From Streptomyces glomeratus (GTDB lineage Bacteria > Actinomycetota > Actinomycetes > Streptomycetales > Streptomycetaceae): DNA of 64,000 bases. The first letter of the stretch is position 1; each line of letters starts with the position of its first letter. Where the stretch lies: positions 24,369 through 88,368 of the forward strand of contig NZ_JAKEEB010000030.1 in NCBI RefSeq assembly GCF_021462825.1, written 5' to 3'. Positions 50,586 through 59,005 of this stretch are shown here, in pieces. The notes beneath the pieces are model-generated. The model saw only the letters and a program-made list of their open reading frames with translations, was not told where the DNA came from and ran no database searches. A program made the position numbers and the translations under genes.

Positions 50586-52853
50586 TCAGCTCCTGACGGT
50601 GAAGTACTGCCAGGCACCCCAGGTGCTGACATTGGTGTTGTCCTTGCTGCTGTGAACGTACTCAGCGGCCATGCGGAACTTGCCGTTGATCGCATTGCTC
50701 AGGCTCACCCATCCAGCGCCGGTGCTTGCGGAGTCGAGGGCGAAACAGGGCGAGGTGGTCAGCGTGTGCCAGGCGCCGCTGTAGTACTGCTGCACCCGGT
50801 AGTACGTGCACTGCCCGGCCTTGTTGGGCGTGACCGCGACGTTGAGCTGCTCCTTGGCCGTGTGGTGGTAGACCCGGTAAAGGGTGCTCCCGTAGTAGGT
50901 GCTGGTGTAGTACCCGCTCAGCGTTTCGGCCACCTTGACGCGGTCATACACGGTCCGGGTGGCAGTGGCGGGGGCGTAGCGGTAGTCACCGGCGAAGACT
51001 GCGCTGAAGACGGTGTTCCGGCTGAGCTTGTAGCTCGCCACCAGGTTCCCGTGGCTGTCCACAGTGCCGGTCTTGACCAGAGTCTTGGTGCCCCCGTAGG
51101 GCTGCGCGTAGATCGAGACGGTACGGCCGTTGTAGGTGGTGCCGAGGTGCGCAGTGGCCGTGGCCGTCGCGCCGTAGGAGTACGTCGAGGCGTTGGTGGT
51201 CACCGTCAGGGCCGAGGCCGTGCGCGAGACCTGGACGGTCGTCGATGCGGTGGATCCCTTGTGGATGTCGTCGCCCGGGTAGCTCACCGTGTAGGTGTTG
51301 TTGCCGCCGATGGCCGGGGTGTCGTGGATGGTGAAGCTGCCGTCCGTACCCACCGTGGCCGTGCCGATGCCGTAGCCGGCGGAGTGGGCCAGGTCCTTCT
51401 TGGTGAGCTGGACCGTTTCGCCGGCGGTGTACGGTCCGTTGGCCAGCGTGCCGGTGAGGGTGAGCTGCGCCGTGCGGGTCGAGGTGGCCGGGGCGGTCAA
51501 GGTCATCGTGGAGGCCAGCTTGGCCACCTGGACGCTGTACGAGGCGTTCGCGGACAGGTGCTTGGAGTCGCCTACGTACGAGACCCGGTAGGTGGTTGCC
51601 CCTTCGGTTGTCGGGGTGTCCGTGACTGTGAACCCGCCGTTGGCATCCGTGACGGCGTCCGGCAGAGCGATGCCGTCCGGGTTCGCCGAGTCGACCCGGG
51701 TCACCTTGACCTGCTGCCCAGCGGGAATCGGGTTCGTCGAGGTGAGCGATCCGGTCAGGCTGAGCTGCCGGGTCGGGACAGTCGTGGCCGGTCCGGCCAG
51801 GGTGAGCGCGGAGGCGGCCGCCTCGGGGTTGGACAGGACGTGCAGGGTGGGGTTGGCGCCGTAGACGTCGGCCGTGACGGCGAAGAGCCGACTTTCGTCC
51901 GGGGCCCAGGCGAGCCCGGAACCGGCCAGCGTGCCGCTGGATCCGAAGTCGTACGTGTTGATCGGGGACGACTGGTGGGCCTGGTAGACGTAGACGTCCT
52001 TGTCATAGGACGCGTTGCTGCCTGCGGCGACAGCGCCGTCCGGCCCGATCGCCACCGAGTTCGGGTAGGACGTGCTGGGGTAGGTGCCGTCTGCCGAGAG
52101 GTCGGAGAGCTTCAAGACCTGGTGGTAGTACGGCGCTCCGGTCGCCAGCACCACGTCCTGCCCGTCCGGCGTGATCTGCATGTCGCTCACGTCGGACGAG
52201 TCCTGCAGCCAACGGCGCACGCCGACGACCGGAGTGCCCGAGGACACGTCGTAGCGCGTCAGATAAGGCGGACTGGTGTCCTGGTCAGCGGCGAGGAGCG
52301 TCCCCGGCGCCGACGGGTCGGCGGCCAGCGTCGGCGCGCTGTACCACCCGCCGGCGGTGTTGAGGGTGACGCTCGCCGGGTCGCTACTGGTGTCGATCGA
52401 CCCGATGTTCCCCTCGGCTGCTCCGCCGTAGCCGAACCAGACCTTGCCGCCGGTGCAGGCGACGCTCCGAGGCTCGCTGCCGGCGCCGGTGCTGTAGCGG
52501 TGGGCCTCGTTCAGCGATGTGGTGTCGATGGCCGAGATGGCGTCGCCGTTGTAGAGCGCTGCATAGACGGTGCTGCCGTCGGGGGACAGAGCGAGGCCGA
52601 TCGCCCCGGGCTCGTTGTCGATGGTGCGGACAGTGACGCCGTCGTAGTCGGTCACCAGGATGGTGCTGTTACCGACGCCACTGCTGAAGAACAGGTGCTG
52701 GTGAGCCGGGTCGACCAGCATGTGCGAGTAGCGGGGCAGCGACAGTGGCACTGCAGTATCGGCCCAGGCATTACTGCTGAGGCCGACAGTGGTGGTGGTC
52801 AGCCCGGCGAGGAGGGATATCGCCGCCATGAGCGAGACCTTCTTGAGGCGCAT
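50586..52853 (-). CDS. large secreted beta-propeller/Ig-like repeat protein
   Basis: This 755-residue exported protein has a signal peptide (about 1-32, MAAISLLAGLTTTTVGLSS then AWADT). A YncE/SMP-30-like propeller covers about 35-330 (LALSPDGSTVYAAL, MQITPDGQDVVLATG). Two or three Ig-like repeats follow (LTLAGPATTVPTRQLSLTG; LTAPATSTRTAQLTLTG), then another beta domain and a C-terminal Cys pair (QCTYYRV, TSPCFALD). It is probably a cell-surface or secreted binding protein. Ser/Thr richness and less GC-biased codons than neighbours suggest accessory origin. GGGAG precedes the ATG at 52853. The ligand is unknown. Confidence 0.85.
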   Translation of the reverse strand: MRLKKVSLMAAISLLAGLTTTTVGLSSNAWADTAVPLSLPRYSHMLVDPAHQHLFFSSGVGNSTILVTDYDGVTVRTIDNEPGAIGLALSPDGSTVYAALYNGDAISAIDTTSLNEAHRYSTGAGSEPRSVACTGGKVWFGYGGAAEGNIGSIDTSSDPASVTLNTAGGWYSAPTLAADPSAPGTLLAADQDTSPPYLTRYDVSSGTPVVGVRRWLQDSSDVSDMQITPDGQDVVLATGAPYYHQVLKLSDLSADGTYPSTSYPNSVAIGPDGAVAAGSNASYDKDVYVYQAHQSSPINTYDFGSSGTLAGSGLAWAPDESRLFAVTADVYGANPTLHVLSNPEAAASALTLAGPATTVPTRQLSLTGSLTSTNPIPAGQQVKVTRVDSANPDGIALPDAVTDANGGFTVTDTPTTEGATTYRVSYVGDSKHLSANASYSVQVAKLASTMTLTAPATSTRTAQLTLTGTLANGPYTAGETVQLTKKDLAHSAGYGIGTATVGTDGSFTIHDTPAIGGNNTYTVSYPGDDIHKGSTASTTVQVSRTASALTVTTNASTYSYGATATATAHLGTTYNGRTVSIYAQPYGGTKTLVKTGTVDSHGNLVASYKLSRNTVFSAVFAGDYRYAPATATRTVYDRVKVAETLSGYYTSTYYGSTLYRVYHHTAKEQLNVAVTPNKAGQCTYYRVQQYYSGAWHTLTTSPCFALDSASTGAGWVSLSNAINGKFRMAAEYVHSSKDNTNVSTWGAWQYFTVRS

Positions 52854-53135
52854 GAAGCTCCCTGCGAAGTAAACGGGAACAAGCATCCGGACGATAGCGC
52901 ACACTGTCGGACCGGCCTCACTCCGCCAGGCAAGCCGGCGGGTGCACTGACAATGGCCTGGCAGCAACGGAGTTGCGGTACAGCAGCGAAGTACAGCAAC
53001 CCCGGCAACCGGCAGCGCCCCATACCGGCCCGGCGGTCTCCATGACCGTCAATGACCTCTGGGGGGACTGAGATGCCTGGTCGTGTGCGAAGATCCGGCT
53101 CCGCATACGTGTTTGCCGAGGTCGACCGGAGACCC

Positions 53136-54056
53136 ATGTCCGCCATACCGCCGCCCGCGCCGTCTGAGCCCGGCTCCAAGCGCAACCAGAAGCGCCGCAA
53201 CCTAGCGATCGCGGGTGTACTGGCGCTCGGTGGGGTCGTGCTGGCGATGAGCCTCATCAGCAGGGCAATCGCCGGTGACGCCGACGAAAATCCGGATAAG
53301 CGGATGTCTGGCGCAGGGGACCGGTCGGCCGTAAGCCTCGCGGTGGGCGACTGCTTCACCAGCTCGCAGCACAAAGAGGTCTACTCCGCGGTACGCGTGC
53401 CGTGCTCCCGGCCACACGACGGCGAAGTGTTCGCCACGGTCGCTCTCACCGGGTCCAGCGGCGCCGACGACATCCTCGCCAAACGGTCATACCACCAGTG
53501 CAGCGATCGGCTGACCGACTACGTCATGGACGACTGGTCCTTGCCCCACACGATGGGCGTCAACTACTACTACCCGACCCGTGAGGTCCAGCAGTCGGGT
53601 AACAGGACCGCCACCTGCTTTGCGGCCGACACGGACGGTCAGACCACTGGCAGCGTACGCGAGCAGGAGACCGGCCTGGCAGCAGACCAGCTTGCCTTCC
53701 TCAGGCTGGAGCTGGCCTCCGCGCGCGTCTTCAAGAGCTATCCGCACCCGGGCAGCACGGCCGCCAATCGCGTCTGGGCTGCGAAGATGGCGGCCGCGCT
53801 GGACCATGAGGCTGATGGCCTCAATGCCGCCAACTGGTCTCCCGGCGCCAGGCCCAAGGTCACCGCCTACGTCGGGGAGCTTCGAAAGAGCGCCGAGCTG
53901 TGGCGCAAGGCTGTGGCGGCGCGTTCGGACAACGGTTACTGGGCCCGTTCCGACGACGCCTGGCCACACCCTTCCTACACGTACCAGCGGGACGTCCGGA
54001 AGGCTCTGCGACTGGCTTCGGATGTCCCCGCCACCTCTTTCGGGCCGCCGTTCTAG
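53136..54056 (+). CDS. septum-formation-family membrane-anchored protein
   Basis: This protein of about 306 residues has a short cytoplasmic Pro-rich tail and one membrane span (about 22-42: LAIAGVLALGGVVLAMSLIS). Its external domain begins AVGDCFTSS and has PCSRPHDGEVFATVAL, the Septum_form-type motif with conserved Cys pairs (also HQCSDRL and ATCFAAD). An ATG at 53073 would lengthen it by 21 residues. Codons and GC content are less extreme than in the core genes. It lies between the secreted Ig protein and the LAETG stub, in a block that looks recently inserted. Function unknown. Confidence 0.8.
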   Translation: MSAIPPPAPSEPGSKRNQKRRNLAIAGVLALGGVVLAMSLISRAIAGDADENPDKRMSGAGDRSAVSLAVGDCFTSSQHKEVYSAVRVPCSRPHDGEVFATVALTGSSGADDILAKRSYHQCSDRLTDYVMDDWSLPHTMGVNYYYPTREVQQSGNRTATCFAADTDGQTTGSVREQETGLAADQLAFLRLELASARVFKSYPHPGSTAANRVWAAKMAAALDHEADGLNAANWSPGARPKVTAYVGELRKSAELWRKAVAARSDNGYWARSDDAWPHPSYTYQRDVRKALRLASDVPATSFGPPF

Positions 54057-54059
54057 GAT

Positions 54060-54439
54060 CGACACGCCTCGGGTTGCTGATCAGCCTGCCTGATCGGGCC
54101 GCCTGTCGCGCGGTGGTCCGGCGCAACATCGATCCGACCTCGGCGGCGGAGGTCTTCCGACCGGCCCTGCAGGCCGAGCCGCAGGAGCGGCCCTACGCCT
54201 TCGACATCCAGGTCCAGCTCTGCACCGACATGGAGCGCATGCCGGTGGAGGCGCCCTCCGCGGCCGCCGCGCCGAGCGCGAGCAGCGCCCCCTCGCCCGC
54301 GGGCGGTGGCTCCGGCCTCGCCGAGACCGGGGCGAGCGGCGGCACCCCGGTGATCGCCGGCGTGGCCGTGGCGCTGGTCCTCGCCGGTGGTGGCACCGTC
54401 ATCGGGCTGCGCCGCCGAACGGCACGCCGCTCCCACTGA
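54060..54439 (+). pseudogene. C-terminal stub of a LAETG sortase-substrate protein
   Basis: The visible frame ends with a full sortase sorting signal: SGLAETGASGGTPV, a hydrophobic span AGVAVALVLAGGGTVIGL and the basic tail RRRTARRSH. Before it lies a fragment RNIDPTSAAEVFRPAL...DIQVQLCTDMERMPVEAP and a Ser/Ala/Pro linker. There is no signal peptide or start codon with a ribosome site, so the protein could not reach the sortase. I read it as the 3' end of a wall-anchored protein truncated where the upstream block joined the chromosome. Confidence 0.65.
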
Positions 54440-54546
54440 CACATCTCATCCCCGCGGCGGCGCGCCTGTGGCGTGCCCGGTCCGCAGGCGCGCGCCGCGG
54501 GGAGGCGTTCTAGCCTGGGAGTGGCGTGACAGGCAGGTGACGGGAC

Positions 54547-55161
54547 ATGGCCTGGAATCTGAGCGGCACTTATCTGGAGAGCTGTAACTGCGACGTGGTG
54601 TGTCCGTGCACCACCTCCGGCCTCACAGCACCCGCGGACCGGGAGCGCTGCCAGGTGACATTCGCCTTTCACATCGAACGGGGCGAGGTCGACGGCGTGG
54701 ACGTGTCGGACCGCAACGTCGTCGTCTTCGCCGACACTCCCCGGCTGATGGCCGACGGTGGCTGGCAGGTGGCGCTGTACGTGGACGGTTCGGCCGACGA
54801 CCGCCAGGCCGACGCGCTGGGGAAGGTCTTCTCCGGTCAGGCGGGCGGGCCGATGGCGGCGCTCGCACCTCTTGTCGCAGAGGTCCTCGGCGTCGAACGC
54901 GTCCCCATCGGCTACCACGACGACGGTCGCCGTCACAGCGTGCGGGTGTCGGACGTCATCGACATAGAGATCGAGGACCAGGTGGCCCCGCAGTTCGGCG
55001 AGGGCGGGCCGGTGATGCGGTTGACCGGAATGTTCCACCCGGCGAGCAGCACGCTGACCATCGCCCGGTCCACCAGGGCGATCGGCAGGGGCGTGCACGG
55101 TCGCTCGTGGGACTTCACCGGCGGCAACGGGCACGCGGCGCCATTCTCGTGGGCGGCGTGA
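54547..55161 (+). CDS. DUF1326 protein with Cys-rich N-terminus
   Basis: This 204-residue DUF1326 protein starts MAWNLSGTYLESCNCDVVCPC and carries a CxC...CxC cluster (Cys13, Cys15, Cys19 and Cys21), suggestive of metal binding. The rest is a beta-rich domain (GVDVSDRNVVVFADTPRLM, GQAGGPMAALAPLVAEVLGVE). No signal peptide. Its stop overlaps the GTG of the DUF2182 membrane protein. This gene pair recurs in actinobacteria and proteobacteria, and its biochemical role is not settled. The ATG at 54547 follows GGTGACGGGAC. Confidence 0.9.
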   Translation: MAWNLSGTYLESCNCDVVCPCTTSGLTAPADRERCQVTFAFHIERGEVDGVDVSDRNVVVFADTPRLMADGGWQVALYVDGSADDRQADALGKVFSGQAGGPMAALAPLVAEVLGVERVPIGYHDDGRRHSVRVSDVIDIEIEDQVAPQFGEGGPVMRLTGMFHPASSTLTIARSTRAIGRGVHGRSWDFTGGNGHAAPFSWAA

Positions 55162-55961
55162 CCAGGACGACGGTCACGGTCCGCCGCACGGGCCGCGATA
55201 CCGGGCTGGTGCTGGTGACGGCGGCCGCCGCGTGGGTCTGGCTGGTACTGCACCGGGGCGGCATGGGGTCCCCGACGACGGCCGGGGACCTGCTCGCCTT
55301 CGTGGGCGTCTGGACGGTGATGATGGCCGCGATGATGCTGCCCGGCACGGCGCCCATCGCCTCGCTGTACGCCCGGACGGCCACCGCGCACAGGGCGCCG
55401 CGCGTGATCGCGTTCACCACCGGCTATGTGCTGGTGTGGGCGGCGGCCGGGTTGCCCGCGTACGCCCTGGCGGTGGGCGCGGACCGGGTCGCGGGCGCGC
55501 ATGCCACGACCGGGACGGCGGTGGCCTCCGCACTATTCGCGGTCAACGGCGTCTACCAGCTCAGCAATCTCAAGGACCGCTGCCTGGTCAAGTGCCGCTC
55601 ACCGATCGGTCTGATGCTGCGCTACGCGTCGTACCGCGGGCCCACCCGCCATCTACGGGCCGGGGCGCATCACGGCGCGTACTGCCTGGGATGCTGCTGG
55701 TCCCTGATGCTGCTGTTCGCCGCGTTCGGTGTGATGAACCTCTGGGCCATGGTGGGCCTCGCCGCCGTCGTCGCCGCCGAGAAGCGCATGCCGGGGGGTT
55801 ACCTGGTGGCCCGCGTCGTGGGCGTCGCCTCGCTCGCGCTCGCCGTCGCCGTCTTCTGGGTGCCCGCGCTCGCTCCCGACCTCACCGGCGGCGGCATGGG
55901 CGGCATGGGCATGGGCGGGACGAGCGGCCCGGGCGGCGGGGGCGGGATGCACGTCGTGTAG
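55158..55961 (+). CDS. DUF2182 predicted metal-binding integral membrane protein
   Basis: This 267-residue membrane protein has about six to seven spans and the DUF2182 signatures VWTVMMAAMMLPGTAP and LKDRCLVKCRSP. A CLGCCWSLM segment adds cysteines, and the C-terminus is a Gly/Met-rich tail (GGGMGGMGMGG). The Met and Cys clusters suggest soft-metal binding such as copper. The GTG at 55158 overlaps the DUF1326 stop, so the two are translated together and probably form a complex. Function not established. Confidence 0.9.
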   Translation: MTRTTVTVRRTGRDTGLVLVTAAAAWVWLVLHRGGMGSPTTAGDLLAFVGVWTVMMAAMMLPGTAPIASLYARTATAHRAPRVIAFTTGYVLVWAAAGLPAYALAVGADRVAGAHATTGTAVASALFAVNGVYQLSNLKDRCLVKCRSPIGLMLRYASYRGPTRHLRAGAHHGAYCLGCCWSLMLLFAAFGVMNLWAMVGLAAVVAAEKRMPGGYLVARVVGVASLALAVAVFWVPALAPDLTGGGMGGMGMGGTSGPGGGGGMHVV

Positions 55962-56015
55962 GACGCGCGGGCGGCCAGGCCGACCCGCCGTGTAGGCCGC
56001 GCGGCCGGTCCCAGG

Positions 56016-56034
56016 CCGGTCACCGGGTGACCGG
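56016..56034. terminator. dyad between convergent DUF2182 and DUF4242 genes
   Basis: CCGGTCACC-G-GGTGACCGG is a perfect 9-bp dyad between the convergent genes. A 16-bp tandem duplication (56036-56051 and 56052-56067) follows and reaches the end of the DUF4242 gene. Confidence 0.4.
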
Positions 56035-56063
56035 TCGGCGGATGGCCTCACCGGCGGATGGCC

Positions 56064-56315
56064 TCACCAGATGGACAGCGGGACCGCGTACACCTCGTCG
56101 GGTGCGTGGCCGGCGCGTTCGTGGACGCGGCGGACCGCGTCGGCCGAGGGGGCCTCGGAGAGGCAGTACACCGTGCCCGACTCCGGGTCGGCCCAGGCCC
56201 GCTCGAAGTGCACGCCCTCTTCCTTCTCTATGGCGAGGTCGGCCCGGTGCGCCTGCTTCAGCTGCTCGTCGGTGATGCCCTGCATGCCGTGGTGGACGTC
56301 CATGAACTGGGTCAT
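56064..56315 (-). CDS. DUF4242 protein, nickel-binding SCO4226-like
   Basis: This 83-residue protein begins MTQFMDVHHGMQGITDEQL and contains HFERAWADPESGTVYCLSEAPS and VRRVHERAGHAPDEVY. It closely resembles S. coelicolor SCO4226, a ferredoxin-like-fold dimer reported to bind nickel. His residues at 8, 9 and 36 are candidate ligands. It is transcribed after the Cys-rich peptide gene on the same strand. The window also encodes the nickel regulator Nur, but no Nur site was identified here. Confidence 0.9.
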   Translation of the reverse strand: MTQFMDVHHGMQGITDEQLKQAHRADLAIEKEEGVHFERAWADPESGTVYCLSEAPSADAVRRVHERAGHAPDEVYAVPLSIW

Positions 56316-56400
56316 GGCCTCGCACCTCCCTCTTCCGGGTGCGTTCGCCCTGTCACCCCTCCATGCTGCGCCCGCAGGGCCGGGGTGTCACGAAAGGCAT

Positions 56401-56440
56401 GGAGGTGAGGGGCCCGCGTCCTGCCGGGCCCCTCACCTCC
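56401..56440 (-). terminator. terminator of Cys-rich peptide gene
   Basis: A perfect 16-bp stem (GGAGGTGAGGGGCCCG) with an 8-base loop lies 49 bp after the stop of the - strand small gene. It separates that gene from the DUF4242 gene. Confidence 0.85.
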
Positions 56441-56489
56441 TTGTGCTCCCTGTGCGGTTGTGGCGTAAGAGCGTGCGTGCCGTGCGTCG

Positions 56490-56642
56490 TCAGCCGCACT
56501 GGCAGGGTGCACCGGACTGGCACCCGCACCCGCAGCCGGAGCCGCAGCCGCATGCGCCGACCAGGGGGAGGCTCTTGATCTCGATGGGCTGCTGGGTCTC
56601 GCGCTCCTGCGTGGGGTCGGGCGTGCTGGGGGCTTCGGCCAT
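56490..56642 (-). CDS. 50-residue Cys-rich peptide, putative metal-binding
   Basis: The peptide starts MAEAPSTPDPTQERETQQP, has a middle IEIKSLPLVG, and ends with a cluster of seven cysteines at 31, 33, 37, 39, 41, 47 and 49 (ACGCGSGCGCGCQSG, then PCQCG). The CxC spacing resembles metallothioneins. GAGGAGG lies five bases before the ATG at 56642 and a 16-bp hairpin terminator follows the stop, so it is a complete small transcription unit. It could equally be a ribosomally made precursor peptide (a leader followed by a Cys-rich core), but no modification enzyme is adjacent. Confidence 0.8.
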   Translation of the reverse strand: MAEAPSTPDPTQERETQQPIEIKSLPLVGACGCGSGCGCGCQSGAPCQCG

Positions 56643-56806
56643 GGGTCCCTCCTCGAGTCAGACGAGTCAGACGAGACTGTGCCTGTGTGCCTATTTCATG
56701 CCCGTTCCGGCAGGCGCATCAACGGCGCACGGAGGCTCGCCCACGCCCGGGCGGGCTCCTTCGGCCCCGGCCCGGGCGCTTCCGCCCTCGCCGGTCCGCC
56801 CGGCGG

Positions 56807-57496
56807 TCAGGCGCCTTCCACGCCCGTCACCGGCTGGATGTCCTGCTGGAGGTCGTCGGCGTACTCACCCGTCACCAGGTACACCACCCGCTTCGCCACC
56901 GCCACCGCGTGGTCGGCGTAGCGCTCGTAGTAACGGCCCAGCAGGGTGACGTCGACGGCCGTCTCTATGCCGTGCTTCCAGCGGTCGTCGATCAGGTGCT
57001 GGAAGAGGGTGCGGTGCAGGAGGTCCATCTCGTCGTCGTCCTGCTCCAGCTGGAGCGCCAGGTCGACGTCCTTCGTGACGATGACCTCGGCGGCCTTCGC
57101 CATCAGGCGCTGCGCGAGCTGGCCCATCTCCAGGATCGTCGCGTGCAGGTCCTGCGGGACGGCGCGCTCCGGGAAGCGCAGCCGGGCCAGCTTCGCGACG
57201 TGCTGGGCGAGGTCGCCCGAGCGTTCGAGGTCGGCGCTCATCCGAAGCGACGTGACGACGATGCGCAGGTCCGTCGCCACCGGCTGCTGGCGGGCGAGGA
57301 GGGCTATGGCGCGCGCCTCCAGGTCGTGCTGAAGATCGTCGATCTTCTTGTCGCCCTCGATCACGGCTTCCGCCAGCTTGAGGTCGGAGTCGAGGATCGC
57401 CGTCGTGGCGCGCCCGATCGCCGACCCGACGAGCCGGGCCATCTCGACCAGACCCTCGCCGATCGAGTCAAGTTCCTCGTGGTACGCGTCCCGCAT
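56807..57496 (-). CDS. phoU: phosphate transport regulator PhoU
   Basis: This 229-residue all-helical protein has two tandem PhoU three-helix bundles (about 1-115 and 116-215). Metal-binding motifs are EGDKKIDDLQHDLE in the first half and DDDEMDLLHRTLF in the second. PhoU links the Pst transporter to the PhoR kinase and dampens the Pho response. It is divergent from phoR-phoP across a 240-bp region containing a PHO box, a conserved arrangement in Streptomyces. Confidence 0.97.
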   Translation of the reverse strand: MRDAYHEELDSIGEGLVEMARLVGSAIGRATTAILDSDLKLAEAVIEGDKKIDDLQHDLEARAIALLARQQPVATDLRIVVTSLRMSADLERSGDLAQHVAKLARLRFPERAVPQDLHATILEMGQLAQRLMAKAAEVIVTKDVDLALQLEQDDDEMDLLHRTLFQHLIDDRWKHGIETAVDVTLLGRYYERYADHAVAVAKRVVYLVTGEYADDLQQDIQPVTGVEGA

Positions 57497-57630
57497 CAGG
57501 GTTCCCTCTCTTACGTCTGTTCAGGGGCCGGGGGCCGGGGCCCGTCGTCACCATGGCGAACACGGCGGACACGGCGCCCTTCGGTTCCCACGCTCCCACG
57601 TTCCGGTCCGTACGCGACCGTTTCCGACAT

Positions 57631-57663
57631 CCCAAATGAACCAATACTGGCTCCAAGGTGAAC
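57631..57663 (-). promoter_or_regulatory. PHO box (PhoP-binding direct repeats)
   Basis: On the - strand three 11-bp units occur in a row: GTTCACCTTGG, AGCCAGTATTG and GTTCATTTGGG. The outer two match the PhoP direct-repeat consensus. It lies between phoU and phoR and should control both. Confidence 0.88.
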
Positions 57664-57736
57664 TCTGGGCGACGAGTGGTCGAGGTCGCACTCCGATGGC
57701 TGTGGGCAAGCCTCGCGGCGTGCCTAACCTGGGTGC

Positions 57737-59005
57737 ATGGACGTGAACGCGGCGGTCGCCGCAGCGGCAGCGATCGCCGGAGTGCTCACCGGCGTCATCG
57801 CCATGCTGGCGTTTCGCTGGAGCGAGCGCGACCAGAAGCGCCCGACCCGCACCTCCCTGCACACCGACCCCGTGCTTCCGCCGGGCGTGGACACGGTGCT
57901 CTCCGTGCTGCGGTCCTCGGCCGTCGTCCTCGACGAGTCCGACGCCGTCGTCAAGGCCAGCTCCGCCGCCTATGCCCTCGGCCTCGTGCGCGGTGGCAAA
58001 CTCGCGGTCGAGCCCATGCTCCAGATGGCACGTGACACCCGACGGGACGGCGAGATACGCCAGGTAGAGCTGGACCTGCCGCGCCGCGGCACCGGACGCG
58101 GAGAGGCCCTCGCCGTCTCCGCGCGCGTGGCACCGCTCGGCTCCCGGCTGGTGCTGCTGCTGGTCGAGGACCTCACCGAGGCCCGGCGGATAGAGGCGGT
58201 GCGCCGCGACTTCGTGGCGAACGTCAGCCATGAGCTGAAGACACCGGTCGGCGCCCTGTCGCTGCTCTCCGAGGCCGTGATGGACGCCTCCGACGACCCC
58301 GAGGCCGTGGAGCGCTTCGCGGGCCGTATGCAGATCGAGGCCACCCGGCTGACCAATCTGGTGCAGGAGCTCATCGACCTGTCGCGGGTGCAGAACGACG
58401 ACCCCCTCGAGGACGCCGAACCCGTGCGCGTCGACGAACTCGTCGCCGAGGCCATCGACCGCTGCCGCCACCAGGCCGGCACCAAGCAGATCACCATGGC
58501 CGCCGGAGGCACCGCCGACCTGCATGTGTGGGGCAACCGCGGCCAGCTTGCCGCGGCCCTGGGCAATCTCGTCGAGAACGCCGTCAACTACTCGCCCGCC
58601 CGTACCCGCGTCGGCATCGCCGCCCGCAGGGTGCCCGCGACCGGCGGGGACATGATCGAGCTTGCCGTGACCGACCAGGGCATCGGCATCTCCGACAGGG
58701 ACAAGGAGCGCATCTTCGAGCGCTTCTACCGCGTCGACCCGGCCCGCTCCCGTGCCACGGGCGGCACGGGCCTGGGGCTCGCGATCGTCAAGCATGTGGC
58801 CGCCTCGCACGGCGGGGAGGTCACGGTGTGGAGCTCGGAGGGACAGGGCTCCACGTTCACCCTGCGGCTGCCGGAGGCGGGTGCGGCCCGCGACCGCGCG
58901 ACCGACCATCCGTCCGACCTCGATGAAGAGGACGGCCGGCCCGACGGGACGACCACCGTCTCATCCCCGTACGAACCGCTTCCCGCCCCGGAGGTCCTTC
59001 CGTGA
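57737..59005 (+). CDS. phoR: phosphate sensor histidine kinase PhoR (SenX3-like)
   Basis: This 422-residue kinase has a single N-terminal membrane segment (AVAAAAAIAGVLTGVIAMLAF), a PAS-like middle, a DHp domain with the phospho-acceptor His in ANVSHELKTPVGAL, and an ATPase domain with NLVENAVNYSP, DQGIGISDRDKERIFERFYR and GGTGLGLAIVKHV. The start lies 6 nt after TAACCT (57725-57730), suggesting a leaderless transcript. The PHO box lies about 75 bp upstream. The response-regulator gene overlaps its end by 4 bp. Confidence 0.97.
   Translation: MDVNAAVAAAAAIAGVLTGVIAMLAFRWSERDQKRPTRTSLHTDPVLPPGVDTVLSVLRSSAVVLDESDAVVKASSAAYALGLVRGGKLAVEPMLQMARDTRRDGEIRQVELDLPRRGTGRGEALAVSARVAPLGSRLVLLLVEDLTEARRIEAVRRDFVANVSHELKTPVGALSLLSEAVMDASDDPEAVERFAGRMQIEATRLTNLVQELIDLSRVQNDDPLEDAEPVRVDELVAEAIDRCRHQAGTKQITMAAGGTADLHVWGNRGQLAAALGNLVENAVNYSPARTRVGIAARRVPATGGDMIELAVTDQGIGISDRDKERIFERFYRVDPARSRATGGTGLGLAIVKHVAASHGGEVTVWSSEGQGSTFTLRLPEAGAARDRATDHPSDLDEEDGRPDGTTTVSSPYEPLPAPEVLP

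Noticed and set aside
50652..53045. 797-codon + strand open frame opposite the secreted Ig-repeat gene
   Set aside because: Composition is Val/Gly/Arg low complexity, while the other strand has a signal peptide and repeat domains.
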